A DNA stretch of 64,000 nucleotides from Streptomyces aureoverticillatus. Its GTDB lineage: Bacteria; Actinomycetota; Actinomycetes; Streptomycetales; Streptomycetaceae. Shown one piece after another: positions 52,432 to 61,179 of this stretch (within the stretch, counting starts at the first letter, position 1; each line of letters opens with the position of its first letter). Position numbers and translations under genes: made by a program. The notes under the pieces were generated by a model. That model ran no database searches, was not told the origin of the DNA, and saw only the letters and a program-made list of their open reading frames with translations. The stretch lies in NCBI RefSeq assembly GCF_014649395.1, contig NZ_BMSY01000015.1:121719-185718 (forward strand), written 5' to 3'.

Positions 52432-52655
52432 CCCCGCGGCGCCTTCCGGCTCCGCTCGTTCGCCACGGCCACGTGCGCGCTGAGCAGTTCGGTCCGGCCC
52501 GCCGGTTCGACCCGCGCGGGGTCCGCGTCCCACTCGCGGCCTCCGGCCAGGGGGCGCAGTTGTACGTACGGTCCCTCGTGGCCCATGACCCGGCCCAGGT
52601 CGCCGGTCGTCTCGTCCCTCACGGTGCTGCCGATCTCAGGCTTGGCTGGGTTCAT
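52428..52655 (-). CDS. Small hypothetical protein, coupled pair (first gene)
   Basis: This 75-residue protein starts at ATG 52655, 9 nt after AGGAG. The core STVRDETTGDLGRVMGHEGP then YVQLRPLAGGREWDADPARV resembles a small beta-barrel with a KOW-like GDLGRVMG turn, often seen in short proteins beside Streptomyces XRE regulators. The tail is Arg/Ser-rich. No function is known to me. It overlaps the next small gene by 4 nt. Confidence 0.68.
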   Translation of the reverse strand: MNPAKPEIGSTVRDETTGDLGRVMGHEGPYVQLRPLAGGREWDADPARVEPAGRTELLSAHVAVANERSRKAPRG

Positions 52656-52810
52656 CCGATCCATCTCCTGCGCAGAGTGCGACGGTTGGATTACCGTGCG
52701 TATTCGGGTACTTCGAGCATGGACCTTGAATCGCGTACGAATACCGCCGTCAGGCTGTACTTCCCTTGCGTGCGGCGGTAGTTCCACACCTGCCACATGA
52801 GGAGAACGCC

Positions 52811-53638
52811 GTGCCGCCGAGACGTGTCGTCACCGGGCGCAGTCAGGAGCCGCGGCAGCGGTTCGCGGAAGAGTTGCGCGCCCTGCGCGCGCAGCGCGGG
52901 GAGAGCCTGCGGCAGCTCGGGGAGGCCCTGGGGTGGGACTGGTCCCTCTTCGGGAAGATGGAGAAGGGGGAGACGCTGGGCGGGCCGGAGGTTGTTCAGG
53001 CCCTGGATCAGTACTACGGGACGCCGGGGTTGCTGCTGGCCTTGTGGGAGCTGGCCGTCGGGGACCCCACGCAGTTCCGTGAGCAGTACCGGCGCTACAT
53101 GGCGCTGGAGGCGGAGGCGGTCAGCCTGTGGCACTTCGCGGTGAGTGTGCTTCCTGGGTTGCTTCAGACGGAGGGGTACGCGTACGAAGTGCTCGCGGCT
53201 GGCGGCACCAAGGGCGAGGAGCTGATCCGGCAAGTCGACGCGCGGCTGGGTCGGCGCGTCTTGCTTGCCGGAGATGATCCGCCGCACTTTCGCACCATCC
53301 TGTCCGAGGCGGTGCTGCGAACGCCGTTGCGTGACCCAGAGGCGTGGAGGGAGCAACTGGAGCACCTCGCCTATGTGGCCAACCGCTCGAGCATGACGCT
53401 TCAGGTGCTGCCTCATGATGTGGGGCTGCACGGTCTGATCAGCACTGACGTGATGTTCCTGCGGCTGCTGGACGGTCGCACCGTGGCCTACACCGAGAAC
53501 GCCCGTCACGGCGAACTGGTCCAAGAAAACGCTTCAGTTGAGCGACTGCAACGTGCGTACGATTCGATGCGTGACCTGGCGTTGTCTGCCACAGAGTCGC
53601 GGAAGTTCATCGAGCGGATCTTGGAGGAAGCGCTATGA
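52811..53638 (+). CDS. WhiJ-like XRE regulator (DUF5753)
   Basis: The product is 275 residues from GTG 52811, 6 nt after AGGAG. The helix-turn-helix (about 15-70) includes RFAEELRALRAQRGESLRQL and WDWSLFGKMEKGETLGGPEV. The C-terminal DUF5753 effector domain has LWHFAVSVLPGLLQTEGYAY, a diagnostic motif. These WhiJ-type proteins pair with DUF397 partners and, in S. coelicolor, influence development. The next gene overlaps it by 4 nt and encodes exactly such a partner. The ligand is unknown. Confidence 0.93.
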   Translation: MPPRRVVTGRSQEPRQRFAEELRALRAQRGESLRQLGEALGWDWSLFGKMEKGETLGGPEVVQALDQYYGTPGLLLALWELAVGDPTQFREQYRRYMALEAEAVSLWHFAVSVLPGLLQTEGYAYEVLAAGGTKGEELIRQVDARLGRRVLLAGDDPPHFRTILSEAVLRTPLRDPEAWREQLEHLAYVANRSSMTLQVLPHDVGLHGLISTDVMFLRLLDGRTVAYTENARHGELVQENASVERLQRAYDSMRDLALSATESRKFIERILEEAL

Positions 53639-53835
53639 GCAACGTCGACCTGAGCGCCGCCACCTGGCGCAAGAGCAGCTACAGCAACCCCGACGGCGGG
53701 CAGTGCCTAGAAGTCTCCGACGACTTCCCGGCCGTCGTACCCATACGTGACAGCAAGAACCCCGGCGGCCCGGCGCTGATCGTCGCCGCCCCCGCGTGGT
53801 CCGCCTTCCTCCGCAGTGTGAAGAGCGGCAGCTAG
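53635..53835 (+). CDS. DUF397 protein, partner of the XRE regulator
   Basis: The product is 66 residues, overlapping the regulator by 4 nt (ATGA). The sequence ATWRKSSYSNPDGGQCLEVS then VPIRDSKNPGGPALIVAAPA and WSAFLRSVKSG is the full DUF397 pattern. These small proteins act with their XRE partner, perhaps by counteracting DNA binding like an anti-repressor; some pairs behave like toxin-antitoxin modules. The role here is inferred from the pairing. Confidence 0.95.
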   Translation: MSNVDLSAATWRKSSYSNPDGGQCLEVSDDFPAVVPIRDSKNPGGPALIVAAPAWSAFLRSVKSGS

Positions 53836-53860
53836 GGCCCGACCCGCTACCGTAACGAGG

Positions 53861-56311
53861 ATGAGCACCCCGGACGCCCCCCGTTCCCTCGCGGAAGCCC
53901 TCCGGGCGAGTGATGACGCGAGCCTCGTCGCGCTGTTGCGGGCCCGGCCGGACCTTCTGACGCCGGTCCCGAACGACCTGACGCAGCTCGCGACGCGCGC
54001 GGGCACGCGGGCGTCCGTCGTGCGCGCGCTGGAGCGCCTCGACCGGTTCACGCAGCAGGTCGCGGAGGCGCTGGCCGTGGCGCCGGAGTCGGCGACGTAC
54101 GACGAACTGCTCGGCCTGGTCGCGGGCGACCTCGTGGGCGACGGGGGCGAGGAGCGGGCGGGCGAGATCCAGGGCGCCCTGGACCGGGCCCTGGCCACGC
54201 TGCGCGGCCAGGCCCTGGTGTGGGGCGGCAACGACCGCCTGCGCCTGATCCGCACCGCGAGGGAACTCCTCGCGCCCACCCCGCAGCGGCCGTCGCCGAC
54301 CGGGCTCGGGCCGACCGTCGCGGAGGCGATGGCGGGGATGTCGCCGGGGCGGGTGCAGACCCTGGTCGCGGCGGCCGGGCTCCCGGCGACGCACGACGCG
54401 GTGTCGGCGGTGGAGGCGCTGACGGCGCTGTTCACGGACCGGAAGCGGATGTCGGCGTTGCTCGACGAGGCACCCGCGGAGTCCGTGGAGGTCCTGTCGC
54501 GGCTCGTGTGGGGGCCGCCGTACGGGCAGGTCACCGCCGACCCGGCGCCGCACCTGCGCTGGCTGATCGACCGGGGGCTGCTGCTTCCGACCGCGCCGGG
54601 GACGGTGGTGCTGCCCCGCGAGGCGGCCCTGCACCTGCGCGGCGGCCGTGCGCACCGCGTGCTTGAGGCGACGCCGCCCGCCGTGGTCGCCGCGCGCGAA
54701 CACCGTCCACAGGTTGTGGACGCGACGGCGGCCGGCCAGGCGCACCACGCGCTCGCCACGGTCGACGAACTCCTGAAGGACTGGGACGAGGGCGGCCCCG
54801 CCGTCCTGCGCGCGGGCGGCCTGAGCGTGCGCGACCTGAAGCGGACCGCCGTCGCCCTGGACGTGCCGGAGCCGGGGGCCGCGTTCTGGGTCGAACTCGC
54901 CTACGCCGCCGGGCTGATCGCGGCCGACGGCGAGGCCGACGAGCGGTACGCCGCGACGCCCGCGTACGACACCTGGCAGGAGCTGCCCGCCCCCGAACGC
55001 TGGGCGCGGCTCGCCGCGGCGTGGCTGACCGCGACCCGCACGGCGGGCCTGGTCGGCGGGCGCGACGGCAAGGACCGGACGCTGTCGGCGCTCGGCCCCG
55101 GCCTGGACCGCTCCGCCGCGCCCGAGGTACGCCACCGCGTCCTCGCCCTGCTGGCCGAGCTGCCCGAGGGCGCCGCGCCCGACCCGGAGTCCGTCCTTGC
55201 CCGGCTGCGCTGGGAGCGCCCGCCCGCGCGCGGCGCCGACGCCTCCGACCTGCGGTCCCGGCTGGCCCGCTGGGCGCTGGAGGAGGCCGAGCTGCTCGGC
55301 GTCACGGGGCGCGGGGCGCTCGCCTCGCACGCCCGCGCCCTGCTCGGCGCCGGTACGCCCGCCGAGTACGCCGCTGCCGCCGCCGAAGCGGCCACGCGCC
55401 TCGCCCCGCTCCTCCCCGAACCCCTCGACCACGTCCTGCTCCAGGCCGACCTCACCGCCGTCGCCCCCGGGCCGCTGCAACGGCCCCTCGCCGACGCCCT
55501 CGCCGTGCTCGCCGACGTCGAGTCCAAGGGCGGCGCGACCGTGTACCGGTTCACGCCCGGGTCCGTGCGGCGCGCCCTCGACGCCGGGCAGAGCGCGTCC
55601 GACCTGCACGCGTTCCTCGCCGAGCACTCCCGTACGCCCGTCCCGCAGCCCCTGGCGTACCTCATCGACGACGTCGCCCGTAAGCACGGGCACCTGCGCA
55701 TCGGCGCCGCCTCCGCGTACGTGCGCTGCGACGACGAGGGCGTACTCAACGAGATCCTTGCCGACAAGCGCGCCCAGGGCCTGCGGCTGAGGCGGCTCGC
55801 GCCGACCGTCCTCGCCACGCCCGCCGAGCCCGCCGTGCTCCTCGACGGGCTGCGCTCCATGGGCTTCGCGCCCTCCGCCGAGAGCGCCGAGGGCGACGTC
55901 CTGATCACCCGCGCGCACAGCCACCGCACGCCGCCGCGCACCGCGCCCGAGCCCGTCCCCGACGGTCCGCCGCTGCCCGACCCCACCCTCGTCGACGCCG
56001 CCGTGCGCGCCATCCGCGCCGGTGACCTCGCCTCGACGGCTCCGCGCAAGACCGCGCCCGCCGCGCCCGGCGAACTGCCCCGCACCACCGCCGCCGAGAC
56101 CCTCGCCACCATGCAGGCCGCCGTCCTCACCGGCGAGGCCCTGTGGATCGGCTACGTCAACGCCGAGGGCGCCGCCAGCCAGCGCGTCATCGCCCCGGTG
56201 CGGGTCGAGGGCGGCTTCGTCACCGCGTACGACCACACGGCGGACGAGGTGCGTACGTATCCGCTGCACCGGGTCACGGGGGTGGCGGAGCTGGCGGACG
56301 AGCCGGGCTGA
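53861..56311 (+). CDS. Helicase-associated (XPB N-like) protein with WYL-like C-terminus
   Basis: This 816-residue protein is probably leaderless: TACCGT lies 7 nt before ATG 53861. The helical N-terminal part (SLAEALRASDDASLVALLRA, RALERLDRFTQQVAEAL) matches actinobacterial proteins annotated as helicase-associated, related to the XPB N-terminal region. The middle part has VLLQADLTAVAPGPLQRPLA, LIDDVARKHGHLRIGAASAY and VRCDDEGVLNEIL, the same DRD-like fold as XPB partners. The end (about 745-810) LWIGYVNAEGAASQRVIAPV then FVTAYDHTADEVRTYPLHRV is WYL-like. No ATPase motif is present. It probably works with the XPB-type helicase 4 kb away, to which such genes are often adjacent. Confidence 0.82.
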   Translation: MSTPDAPRSLAEALRASDDASLVALLRARPDLLTPVPNDLTQLATRAGTRASVVRALERLDRFTQQVAEALAVAPESATYDELLGLVAGDLVGDGGEERAGEIQGALDRALATLRGQALVWGGNDRLRLIRTARELLAPTPQRPSPTGLGPTVAEAMAGMSPGRVQTLVAAAGLPATHDAVSAVEALTALFTDRKRMSALLDEAPAESVEVLSRLVWGPPYGQVTADPAPHLRWLIDRGLLLPTAPGTVVLPREAALHLRGGRAHRVLEATPPAVVAAREHRPQVVDATAAGQAHHALATVDELLKDWDEGGPAVLRAGGLSVRDLKRTAVALDVPEPGAAFWVELAYAAGLIAADGEADERYAATPAYDTWQELPAPERWARLAAAWLTATRTAGLVGGRDGKDRTLSALGPGLDRSAAPEVRHRVLALLAELPEGAAPDPESVLARLRWERPPARGADASDLRSRLARWALEEAELLGVTGRGALASHARALLGAGTPAEYAAAAAEAATRLAPLLPEPLDHVLLQADLTAVAPGPLQRPLADALAVLADVESKGGATVYRFTPGSVRRALDAGQSASDLHAFLAEHSRTPVPQPLAYLIDDVARKHGHLRIGAASAYVRCDDEGVLNEILADKRAQGLRLRRLAPTVLATPAEPAVLLDGLRSMGFAPSAESAEGDVLITRAHSHRTPPRTAPEPVPDGPPLPDPTLVDAAVRAIRAGDLASTAPRKTAPAAPGELPRTTAAETLATMQAAVLTGEALWIGYVNAEGAASQRVIAPVRVEGGFVTAYDHTADEVRTYPLHRVTGVAELADEPG

Positions 56312-56317
56312 GCCCTC

Positions 56318-56475
56318 GCGGGGCGCCCCAGACCCGCCCCTTCTCCGAAACCAGGGGGCGGCAGCCCCCTGGACCCCCGCCATCGCCGCTTCGCGGCTCG
56401 TCCTCAAACTCCCCCAAGCTCTTAAGGAGCAGGGGGGACCCCCTCGACGGGCTGGAAGGGGCGGGAAGGCGAGAA
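56318..56475. repeat. Dispersed intergenic repeat interrupted by an insert
   Basis: A GC hairpin block (56339-56386) and CGCTTCGCGGCTCGTCCTCA are followed not by CGCCGG but by CTCCCCCAAGCTCTTAAGGA with GCAGGGGGG, before the usual ACGGGCTG returns near 56447. The insert is an imperfect palindrome. Confidence 0.82.
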
Positions 56476-56514
56476 GGGTGGGCGGGTGGGACGGTCCTCC
56501 GCCGGTCGGCCTGC

Positions 56515-56706
56515 GGCCTCGTCCTCAAACTCCCCCAAGCTCTTTCCCACCGCCTGCCCATGGGCGCCGGGCGGGCTGCACGGGTGGGTGGGGTTGCTGG
56601 ACGCATTGGCTGATGTGCCGACTACGTCTCGTAGGGGAAGTCAGGGCGGGTGGGTGGGAAAAATAGCCCCTCCGGCGCTTGAGGACGAGCGCGCAGCGCG
56701 ATCGGC
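56515..56706. repeat. Further copies of the dispersed repeat
   Basis: A second insert-type copy (CTCAAACTCCCCCAAGCTCT) lies at 56519-56580 and an inverted plain copy (AGCCCCTCCGGCGCTTGAGG) at 56665-56706. Together with the copy at 56318 they fill the 483-nt gap before the next gene. Confidence 0.82.
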
Positions 56707-56794
56707 GGCCACCCCGGCCCGGGGGGACCAGAGGGCCCGGCCCACGGTAACGTCGAGGCCGGGCCCACAACACCGCAGCCCCGGAGGGAACTTC

Positions 56795-58078
56795 GTGGGG
56801 ATCGAGAGCGACCAGCTCGTCTTCGACTACCTGAGCCGCGTCGGCGACGTCGCCCAGCAGCGCCAACTGTCGTCCGGCACAAGGATGAAGCTGGTCTCGG
56901 GGCTGCGGGGCGAGATCGACCGGCGCCGGGCCGGGGCCGCCGACACCCCCGCCGCCGTCCGCCGCATCCTGGACCGGCTCGGTACCCCGGACGAACTGGT
57001 CGACGCGGCGGCCGCGAACCCCGACGACGTGAGCGCCGCCATCCCCGAACAGGACGACGAGCCCACGTCGAGCCGGCTGCGCCGCGTCGTGCCCGAGCCG
57101 GGCCGCCTGCGCCGGGCCGTCCCCCGGCCCCGGCTGCGCCCCGCGTCCGCCCGGCGACCGGCCCAACGGTCGGCCCCGGAAAAGGACTCCGCCACCCGGG
57201 CGTCCGCGTCCGGGCCCGCGTCCGCGCCCGTCCCCGAACCCCGGCGGCCCGCCCCGCCCCACCTCGCGGGCACCGAGGAACTGGGCGCCACCGGCGACCC
57301 CGGACTCGAACCCGACTGGTGGCGCGTGGACAACACCCCGTCGGCGGGCGCGGACACCGTGCACGGCTTCGTGGGCGGCGTGGAGATCCCGGAGATGCTG
57401 AAGCCGCCCCCCGCCCGCGCCGCGGGCCCCGGAATCCCGCTGAACATGGCGAAGCCGGGAGGCGGCAGAACCCGCGACGGCGTCAAGAAGGCCGCCGAAG
57501 ACACCGAAGGCGCCGAGGACGACGCGGACTTCGAGGAGTACGAGGAATACGAAGGCGGCGCGGAGGAAGAAGACGACGAGGCCTACGAACCCGCCCCGCG
57601 CCGCCGCCTCGGCGGCCTGCTGCCCCCGCTCGCCAAGGCGTCGCCCCCGGCCAAGGCCCCCGCCGCGAAGGCGAGTTCGGTCAAGGCCGACGTCGCGGGC
57701 GGCGCCGCGGCGGCCGCCCGCGCCTTCTCCCTCACCAGCCCCCTCGTCCTGCTCGCGGCCCTCGCGCTCATCGTCGGCGCCGTCATCGGCAACTGGTTCG
57801 CGCTGGTGGGCGGTTGGGTCGTCGCCTGGTTCTCGCGCAAGCTCACCCCGGCCGAGAAGAAGGTCGGCGTGTTCGTCGTGCCGGGGCTCGCCGTCGCGTC
57901 GGGCATCGGCTGGCTGTGGGGCCGCTCGCAGGGCAAGTGGGGCGACCCCATCGTCAAGGGGCACATGAACGAGGCGGTGGCCGACACCTGGCCCTGGGTG
58001 GTCCGCGGCGCGGCCGTCGCCTCCGCGCTCTTCCTGGTGTGGAGATCGCAGCGGCAACGGCCGGCGGCGGAGGAGTGA
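56795..58078 (+). CDS. HAAS-like domain membrane protein
   Basis: The product is 427 residues from GTG 56795, 6 nt after GGAGGG. The head (1-75) with VFDYLSRVGDVAQQRQLSSG and RRILDRLGTPDELVDAA is the HAAS-type helical module of proteins such as DUF1700, which begins YLxxL and ends GxPxxL. A long disordered middle is rich in Pro, Arg, Ala and then very acidic (EDDADFEEYEEYEGG). Four membrane spans lie between about 300 and 420. No catalytic motif is seen. It may link membrane state to a cytosolic partner; no PadR gene is adjacent. Confidence 0.72.
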   Translation: MGIESDQLVFDYLSRVGDVAQQRQLSSGTRMKLVSGLRGEIDRRRAGAADTPAAVRRILDRLGTPDELVDAAAANPDDVSAAIPEQDDEPTSSRLRRVVPEPGRLRRAVPRPRLRPASARRPAQRSAPEKDSATRASASGPASAPVPEPRRPAPPHLAGTEELGATGDPGLEPDWWRVDNTPSAGADTVHGFVGGVEIPEMLKPPPARAAGPGIPLNMAKPGGGRTRDGVKKAAEDTEGAEDDADFEEYEEYEGGAEEEDDEAYEPAPRRRLGGLLPPLAKASPPAKAPAAKASSVKADVAGGAAAAARAFSLTSPLVLLAALALIVGAVIGNWFALVGGWVVAWFSRKLTPAEKKVGVFVVPGLAVASGIGWLWGRSQGKWGDPIVKGHMNEAVADTWPWVVRGAAVASALFLVWRSQRQRPAAEE

Positions 58079-58100
58079 CCCAACCGCCCCGGGCCCCGGG

Positions 58101-59075
58101 CTACTTCTTCGTCAGGTCCGCCCGCATCTCGTCCAGGATCTTCGACGCCGCCGTGTAGCCGATGCCCTGGATCCACAGCTCGTCGTCGACGGTGTGCACG
58201 TCGCCGGACTTGACGGCCTTCATGTTCTTCCACAGGCCGCTGCCGACGGTCTGCGTCTGCTTCGCCTTCTTCGGATCGCCGTACGTGGACCGGAAGATGA
58301 CGTCGGTGTCGGCCTGGTCGATCTTCTCGGGCGACAGGTCGTACGAGAAGCCGTCCTTGGCCTTCGCCGAGATGGGCGCGCGGCCGAGGCCGACGTCCTT
58401 GAGGATCGTGGCGATGTAGCTCTGCTCGCCGTACAGGCGGATGTCCGCGCCCTCCATGAAGCGGATGACGTTGACCTCGGTCGCCTTGGCCTTGGCGGGG
58501 CCGCCGAGCGCCGTCGTGACCTTCTTGGCGTGGGCCGTGTAGTCGGCGACGACCTTCTTCGCCTCGGCCTCCTTGCCGAGCGCGTCGGCGTGCGTCCGGA
58601 AGTTCTCCTTCCAGGGGTAGCCGGTCGTCTCCGTCATGACCGTCGGGGCGATCTTCTTGAGCTGGTCGTACTTCGCCCCGTGCCGGATCTTGGAGGTGAG
58701 GATCAGGTCCGGCTTGAGCCCGGCGATGACCTCCATGTTGGGGTTCAGCATCTCGCCGACGTCCTTGATGCCGCTGACCTTGTCCTTGGGCAGATAGCTC
58801 GGGAAGCCGCTCGACGCCTCGACGTGCGTCGAGCCGACCGGCTTCACACCGAGCGAGATCGCGGAGTCCAGCTCGGCGGTGTCGAGCACGACGACGCGCT
58901 TCGGCGCGACCGGCACCTTCACGTCGCCCATGGCCGTCTTCACGGTGTGCGTCTTGCCCGAGCCCGAGCCGGAGTCGTCGGAGTCGGAGGAGCCGCAGGC
59001 CGTCAGGGCGAGCGCGCCGGTCAGGGCGAGGGCACCGGCGGTCAGGGCGCGGGCCCGGCTGGAGGCGTTGTTCAT
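58101..59075 (-). CDS. Iron-siderophore ABC transporter binding lipoprotein
   Basis: The product is 324 residues from ATG 59075 with a weak AAAGG upstream. The signal peptide ends in lipobox LTAC (C27), followed by a Ser/Asp/Gly linker. The fold is that of FepB/FhuD: PKRVVVLDTAELDSAISLGV, NMEVIAGLKPDLILTSKIRH and the C-terminal DVIFRSTYGD with VDDELWIQGIGYTAA. It captures ferric siderophore outside the membrane for the permease pair encoded upstream. Its ATG overlaps the ATPase stop (ATGA). Unusually, it is the last gene of the operon. Confidence 0.92.
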   Translation of the reverse strand: MNNASSRARALTAGALALTGALALTACGSSDSDDSGSGSGKTHTVKTAMGDVKVPVAPKRVVVLDTAELDSAISLGVKPVGSTHVEASSGFPSYLPKDKVSGIKDVGEMLNPNMEVIAGLKPDLILTSKIRHGAKYDQLKKIAPTVMTETTGYPWKENFRTHADALGKEAEAKKVVADYTAHAKKVTTALGGPAKAKATEVNVIRFMEGADIRLYGEQSYIATILKDVGLGRAPISAKAKDGFSYDLSPEKIDQADTDVIFRSTYGDPKKAKQTQTVGSGLWKNMKAVKSGDVHTVDDELWIQGIGYTAASKILDEMRADLTKK

Positions 59076-59947
59076 GAGGCGGTGGGCCTTTCGTCGAGAG
59101 GGGACTTCTTGTCGGCGGGCGACGCCGGTGGCGCGGGCCGCCACGGGGTGCCCGGCACCACCAGCGGGGACCCCGTCACCGGGTCGGGGATCACCACGCA
59201 CTCCAGGCCGAAGACCTCGCGTACGAGCTCCTCGGTGACGACCTCCGCGGGCGTCCCCCCGGCGACGAGGCGCCCTTCCTTCATGGCGACGAGATGGTCG
59301 GCGTACCGTGCGGCCTGGTTCAGGTCGTGCAGGACGACCACGACCGTGCGGCCCCTGTCATGGTTCAACTGGCGTACCAGATCGAGGACTTCGACCTGAT
59401 GGGAAATGTCCAGATACGTCGTCGGCTCGTCGAGGAGCAGCAGTTCCGTCTCCTGCGCGAGGGCCATCGCGATCCACACGCGCTGCCGCTGCCCGCCCGA
59501 CAGCTCGTCCACGGACCGCTCGGCGAGCTCGGCCACGTCCGTGCGTTCCATCGCCTCGGTGACGGCGGTCTCGTCGGCGTCGGACCACTGCTGCCACCAG
59601 CGCTGGTGCGGCTGGCGGCCGCGCGACACCAGGTCCGCGACGGTGATCGCCTCGGGCGCGACCGGGGTCTGCGGGAGCAGCCCGATCTGCTGGGCGATGC
59701 GCCGCGTCGGCAGCTTCGCGAGCGCCTCGCCGTCGAGCAGCACGGCCCCGCCCTTGGGCTTCAGGAGCCGGCCGAGGGCGCGCAGGGTGGTGGACTTGCC
59801 GCAGGCGTTGGGGCCGACGATGACGGTGACCTTGCCGTCGGGGATCGCGAGGTCCAGGTCGTGCACGACCGTGCGGTCCTCGTACGCGAGGGTCAGCTCG
59901 CGGGCCGCGAGGCGGGCGTCGGCGGGGGCCTTGGCGGGGGCGGTCAC
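59072..59947 (-). CDS. Iron-siderophore ABC transporter ATPase
   Basis: This 291-residue FecE/FepC-type ATPase has Walker A GPNACGKST (45-53, with A-C replacing the usual G-A/S), the signature LSGGQRQRVWIAMALAQ and Walker B ELLLLDEPTTYLD, with the H-loop VVVLHDLNQAARYAD. It powers uptake of a ferric siderophore. The start codon overlaps the upstream permease by 4 nt. The C-terminal tail (about 265-291) is Pro-rich and specific to this protein. Confidence 0.93.
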   Translation of the reverse strand: MTAPAKAPADARLAARELTLAYEDRTVVHDLDLAIPDGKVTVIVGPNACGKSTTLRALGRLLKPKGGAVLLDGEALAKLPTRRIAQQIGLLPQTPVAPEAITVADLVSRGRQPHQRWWQQWSDADETAVTEAMERTDVAELAERSVDELSGGQRQRVWIAMALAQETELLLLDEPTTYLDISHQVEVLDLVRQLNHDRGRTVVVVLHDLNQAARYADHLVAMKEGRLVAGGTPAEVVTEELVREVFGLECVVIPDPVTGSPLVVPGTPWRPAPPASPADKKSPLDERPTAS

Positions 59948-61179
59948 GCGGTGCCTCCATTGCGGACGGTGCGGCTGCGGATGATGAGCCAGATCAGGTA
60001 CGGCGCTCCGACGGCCGCCGTGAGGACGCCCACCGGCAGCTCGGTCGGCGCGAACAGCTTCCGCGCGAGCAGATCGGCGAGCACGACGATCAGCGCGCCG
60101 AGCAGCGCCGAACCGAGCAGCGGGATCTGCGCGGTGCGGGTGAGGCGGCGGGCGATCTGCGGGGCGAGCAGCGCCACGAAGTCGACGGGGCCCGCGGCGC
60201 CGGTCGCCACGGAGGCGAGGACGACGCCGAGCAGGACGAGGCCGAGGCGGACGCGGCCCAGGCGGACGCCGAGGGCCGTCGCCGTGTCGTCGTCCATCGA
60301 CACCGTGCGCTGGGCTCGGGCCGCCCAGGCCACGAACGGGAGGAGCACCAGGAGGGTCAGGGCGAGGGGTTCCGCCTCCGCCCAGCCGCGGCCGTTCAGG
60401 CTGCCCGTCATCCAGATCTGCGCCTGCTGCGCGACGAGGTAGTCGCCCTTCGTCATGAACAGCGTCGTGACCGAGCGGAGCGCGATCGCGAAGCCGATGC
60501 CGATGAGGACGAAGCGGGTGGCGTGCAGGCCGCCTCGCCAGGCGAACACGTACACCAGGAGGGCGGCGAGGATGCCGCCCGCCACGGAGAGGTACGGGAG
60601 CGCCGTGTACGACGTGAGGCCGAACGTCATCGCGCCCACCGTCAGGGCGCTCGCGCCCTGGCTGATGCCGATGATGTCCGGGCTGGCCAGGGGGTTGCGG
60701 GCGACCGTCTGGATGAGGGCGCCCGCGACGCCGAAGGCGGCGCCGACCAGGAGGCCGACCGTCATGCGGGGTTCGCGCAGCGTGCCCACGACCAGCTCGT
60801 CCGGGGACGGTTGCCCGAAGACGACCTTCAGGGCTTCTGTGGGCTGTACGAAGGTTTCGCCTACGCAGAGGTATGCCAGGCAGGCGGCTGCGAGGAGTAC
60901 GGCCAGGCAGGCCGTGACCACGCCGGAGCGGCGGTGCACGAGGAAGTTCGCTTGCCGGAAGCGGAGTACGCCGTAACCGGCTGGACGCACACGTGCCGGT
61001 TGCCCGGAACCGGGGGCTTTGCCCACCCGTTCCGCCGTGCGGAACGCCTGCCCAAAACGGGGAGCGGCGGACGTCGGGTCGCCGTCGGACGGCTGCCCGA
61101 AACGAGGGCGAGGGGTGGCGGGCGACGGCTCGCCGTGGGGTGGGTGGGTGGGGGAGTTGTTGGGGGGCGTCGCGGTCAC
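59944..61179 (-). CDS. FecCD-family permease with repeat-derived N-terminus
   Basis: The product is 411 residues from a GTG at 61179, overlapping the first permease gene by 4 nt. The first membrane span begins near residue 86, whereas FecCD proteins usually start their first span within about 20 residues. The extra 65-70 residues are Pro/Arg-rich and include SAAPRFGQAFRTAERVGKAP, encoded by a copy of dispersed repeat C (61013-61066). The core is typical, with LREPRMTVGLLVGAAFGVAGA and NPLASPDIIGISQGASALTV. A start nearer 60960 might be the ancestral one. It forms the channel with the partner permease. Confidence 0.88.
   Translation of the reverse strand: MTATPPNNSPTHPPHGEPSPATPRPRFGQPSDGDPTSAAPRFGQAFRTAERVGKAPGSGQPARVRPAGYGVLRFRQANFLVHRRSGVVTACLAVLLAAACLAYLCVGETFVQPTEALKVVFGQPSPDELVVGTLREPRMTVGLLVGAAFGVAGALIQTVARNPLASPDIIGISQGASALTVGAMTFGLTSYTALPYLSVAGGILAALLVYVFAWRGGLHATRFVLIGIGFAIALRSVTTLFMTKGDYLVAQQAQIWMTGSLNGRGWAEAEPLALTLLVLLPFVAWAARAQRTVSMDDDTATALGVRLGRVRLGLVLLGVVLASVATGAAGPVDFVALLAPQIARRLTRTAQIPLLGSALLGALIVVLADLLARKLFAPTELPVGVLTAAVGAPYLIWLIIRSRTVRNGGTA
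61013..61066. repeat. Dispersed repeat C inside permease coding sequence
   Basis: GGGGCTTTGCCCACCCGTTC then CGCCGTGCGGAACGCCTGCC matches the intergenic copies at 19.0 and 41.9 kb, including the GTTCCGC-CGT-GCGGAAC hairpin, but here it lies within the 5' end of a gene. Confidence 0.8.
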
